36,583 nt of DNA from contig NZ_FWFY01000017.1 of the NCBI RefSeq assembly GCF_900172345.1, positions 1 through 36,583 on the forward strand, read 5' to 3'. A program made the position numbers and the translations under genes. The notes under the pieces are model-generated. The model saw only the letters and a list, made by a program, of their open reading frames with translations. It searched no databases and was not told the DNA's origin. Positions 34,890 through 36,583 of this stretch are shown here, one piece after another. Position 1 is the first letter of the stretch. Each line of letters opens with the position of its first letter. The DNA comes from Limimaricola soesokkakensis (GTDB lineage: Bacteria; Pseudomonadota; Alphaproteobacteria; Rhodobacterales; Rhodobacteraceae).

Positions 34890-35807
34890 TCAGTCGAAGC
34901 GGTTCACCGGCAGCTTCAGGTAGTGGTTGCCGTCATTCTCCGCCGGGGGCAGCCGACCGCCGCGCAGGTTGATCTGCAGCGCGGCGAGGATGCGGTTCGG
35001 CAGCGCCAGCGTCTTGTCGCGGGTCTGACGGCGCTCGATGAAGGCTTCGCGCTCGGTGCCATCCTTGACGTGGATGTTGTGCGCGCGGTGCTCGTCGACC
35101 GTGGCCTCCCACATCGGCTCCTTGCGCTCCTTGGTGCCGTAGTCATGGCCGACATTGAGGCGGGTGTTGCCCGGCAGGGCGAGGATGTCCTGGATCGAGT
35201 CCCACAGCTCGGCTGTCTTGCCGCCCGGGAAATCCGAGCGCGAAGTGCCGGCGTCGGGATGCATCAGCGTGTCATGCACGAAGGCCGCGTCGCCGCAGAC
35301 ATAGGTGATCGAGCCCAGCGTATGACCGGGCGAGAGCATCACACGCGCGTCCAGCTCACCGATCTTGAAGGTCTCGCCCTCCTCGAACAGGTGGTCGAAA
35401 TCGCGGTTCGCGTCGAAGGCGTCGGGCAGGTTGTAGATATCGGCCCAGATCTTGGCGATCTCGGGGACCAGCGCGCCGATGGCGTTGGGGGCACCGGTGC
35501 GCGCCTTGAGGTGCGCCGAGGCCATGACGTGGTCGGCATGGGGGTGAGTGTCGAGCACCCACTGCACCTTCAGGTCGTTGTCGCGCACGATGTCGAGAAC
35601 CTGATCCATGCTCTCGGTGGAGAAACGGTAGTTCTTGGGATCGAAATTCCAGACCACGTCGATCAGCGCCGCCTGACGGGTCTTGGGATCGGCGCAGATA
35701 TACTGGATCGACCCGGTGTCGGGCTCGTAGATACCCCAGACATCGGGGCTGCCTTCGCCGGTCGAGGGCGAATGGCGGACGACGCGGCTCTTGAGGGGGT
35801 CGGTCAT
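34890..35807 (-). CDS. Persulfide-dioxygenase-like MBL-fold protein (ETHE1/Blh type)
   Basis: A 305-residue cytosolic enzyme. The metal motif is complete: THPHADH (H88, H90, D92, H93), then H162 (SPGHTLGS), D179 (FVHDTLM) and H221 (NVGHDYG). The overall pattern (SIQYICADPKTRQAALIDVV, HADHVMASAHLKARTGAP, FPGGKTAELWDSI) is that of the glutathione-persulfide dioxygenases called ETHE1, SdoA or Blh, which use Fe(II) and O2 to oxidise persulfide to sulfite. Its start overlaps the stop of the YeeE-type gene (ATGA). The operon would import and oxidise reduced sulfur. Confidence 0.9.
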   Translation of the reverse strand: MTDPLKSRVVRHSPSTGEGSPDVWGIYEPDTGSIQYICADPKTRQAALIDVVWNFDPKNYRFSTESMDQVLDIVRDNDLKVQWVLDTHPHADHVMASAHLKARTGAPNAIGALVPEIAKIWADIYNLPDAFDANRDFDHLFEEGETFKIGELDARVMLSPGHTLGSITYVCGDAAFVHDTLMHPDAGTSRSDFPGGKTAELWDSIQDILALPGNTRLNVGHDYGTKERKEPMWEATVDEHRAHNIHVKDGTEREAFIERRQTRDKTLALPNRILAALQINLRGGRLPPAENDGNHYLKLPVNRFD

Positions 35808-36247
35808 TGGGTGGCTCCTTTGCTGAGGGGCATGGAGAGGTCAGGGGTATGCCGGGCCAGCCACATGCCGGCCAGCATGAAGGGCACGAAGATCAGCGTC
35901 CCGGTCGCCGCGATCGGCAGCGCGGTCAGCGCCGGGCCGGGGCAGAAGCCGCCGAGCCCCCAACCGGTGCCGAACAGCACCGCGCCGGTCAGCAGCTTGG
36001 GGTCGAGGTCGGTGCGGCTCGGGATACGGAACTCGGTGTCGAAGAACGGACGCGAGCGGCTCCGGGTGAGCCAGGCAAAGCCCGGTGCAGTCACCGCGAT
36101 GGCGCCGCCCATGACGAAGGCGAGGCTCGGATCCCAAGTGCCGAACACGTCGAGGAAGTTCAGCACCTTGGCCGGGTCGGACATGCCGGAGATGATCAGG
36201 CCGAAGCCGAAGATCAGGCCGGAGAGAAGCGCGAAGATCTGTTTCAT
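35804..36247 (-). CDS. YeeE/YedE-type half transporter (second unit)
   Basis: A 147-residue membrane protein with about four segments. Conserved features are SGLIFGFGLIISGMSDPAKV at residues 9-28 and GTGWGLGGFCPGPALTAL at about 93-110. The Cys in GFCPGP is the conserved thiol of YeeE/YedE-family proteins that take up thiosulfate-like sulfur. It pairs with the upstream gene (one base apart) as the two halves of the fold (PmpA/PmpB-like). It is coupled to the persulfide-dioxygenase-like gene. Confidence 0.92.
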   Translation of the reverse strand: MKQIFALLSGLIFGFGLIISGMSDPAKVLNFLDVFGTWDPSLAFVMGGAIAVTAPGFAWLTRSRSRPFFDTEFRIPSRTDLDPKLLTGAVLFGTGWGLGGFCPGPALTALPIAATGTLIFVPFMLAGMWLARHTPDLSMPLSKGATQ

Positions 36248-36248
36248 C

Positions 36249-36583
36249 TCAGCCTCCGATCAGGTGACGGGTGACGAAGACCGTGACGAAGGCCGCGGCC
36301 ATGAAGGTGACGGTGGCAGTGATCGAGCGCATCGAGCCGCGGCTGATGCCGCAGACGCCATGGCCCGAGGTGCAGCCATTGCCATAGGTGGCGCCGAAGC
36401 CCACCAGCAGGCCCGCGACCGCCATCAGCGCCGGGCTCGACGGCACCCATTGCTGCGGCCATTCGCCGGACACCAGCAGCCAGATCGGCGCGGCCAGCAG
36501 CAGGCCCAGCACGAACAGCGCCGAGACGCCGCGCGCCTCGGCATCGGTCGAGCGGGCGAAAATCCGCGAGGTGAGGCCGCTGA
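36249..36583 (-). CDS. YeeE/YedE-type half transporter (first unit, 5' end beyond window)
   Basis: The frame is open to the window end and lacks its N-terminus; 111 codons are visible. It contains [20 protein letters not shown], whose GNGCTSGHG motif carries the conserved cysteine of the family. The last ~30 residues include a membrane segment. The stop at 36249 is one base before the start of the second unit. The missing start lies to the right of 36583. Confidence 0.9.
   Translation of the reverse strand, partial: SGLTSRIFARSTDAEARGVSALFVLGLLLAAPIWLLVSGEWPQQWVPSSPALMAVAGLLVGFGATYGNGCTSGHGVCGISRGSMRSITATVTFMAAAFVTVFVTRHLIGG

Noticed and set aside
33437-34972. A 511-codon plus-strand frame over the SulP gene
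   Set aside because: Composition is Arg/Gln/Asp-rich and repetitive, as expected for the antisense of a membrane protein; the minus strand has clear SulP and STAS features.

Overview
The window looks like an alphaproteobacterial (probably Rhodobacterales/Rhodobacteraceae) accessory region, either a plasmid segment or a genomic island. GC content is high in the functional blocks, genes are tightly coupled with many ATGA stop/start overlaps, and the protein types (CsoR, PIB-1 ATPase, DUF305, cytochromes c, YeeE/PDO) are typical of metal and sulfur islands in that group. This assignment is an inference from style and gene content; there is no rRNA or tRNA to anchor it.

Layout. (1) 1-475: the right end of an IS3-type element abutting an EF-hand gene. 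(2) 936-6352, plus strand: a periplasmic copper block with two small exported His-containing proteins, three c-type cytochromes (one cytochrome c'-like with a Met-rich insert), a Tat-exported multicopper oxidase with a Met/His repeat, and a membrane protein with a His/Asp tail. (3) 6471-11333: a SHOCT-domain membrane protein, a cupredoxin, a DUF305 membrane protein and a Cu(I) P-type ATPase on the minus strand, divergent from a CsoR-type repressor across two tandem CsoR-like palindromes. (4) 11373-12551: a frameshifted ion-channel relic and a first L,D-transpeptidase (LDT). (5) 12.6-24.4 kb: a patchwork of lower coding density with a coupled two-gene membrane system, a DUF4268 PD-(D/E)XK nuclease-like gene, an orphan MbcA/ParS/Xre antitoxin, a dead IS5-family element, several small stand-alone genes (SRPBCC, YdeI/OmpD-like, an uncharacterised CxxC protein, an EEP phosphohydrolase, a bactofilin-like membrane protein) and a long stretch with almost no genes. 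(6) 24402-33024: an MBL-fold exported protein, three further LDTs, a DsbA-like, a TlpA-like and a DsbD protein, and an OmpR/HK two-component system. (7) 33077-36583: a SulP transporter, a persulfide-dioxygenase-like MBL protein and two YeeE/YedE-type half transporters, the last cut by the window end.

How the parts fit. Blocks 2-4 handle copper: Cu(I) export across the inner membrane, then oxidation and binding in the periplasm, with CsoR as the sensor. Block 6 combines periplasmic thiol reduction (DsbD to TlpA/DsbA-like proteins) with cysteine-dependent LDTs in one translationally coupled operon. Sites of the form CTTAAG-N5-CTTAAG (PmrA-box-like) lie upstream of the DsbD operon/response regulator, of a second LDT, and (half-degenerate) of a third. 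The working hypothesis is that the two-component system controls a copper-linked envelope-repair regulon that keeps 3-3 peptidoglycan crosslinking working when copper attacks LDT catalytic cysteines. Block 5 holds the least understood candidate: the two-gene membrane system beside the nuclease-like gene.
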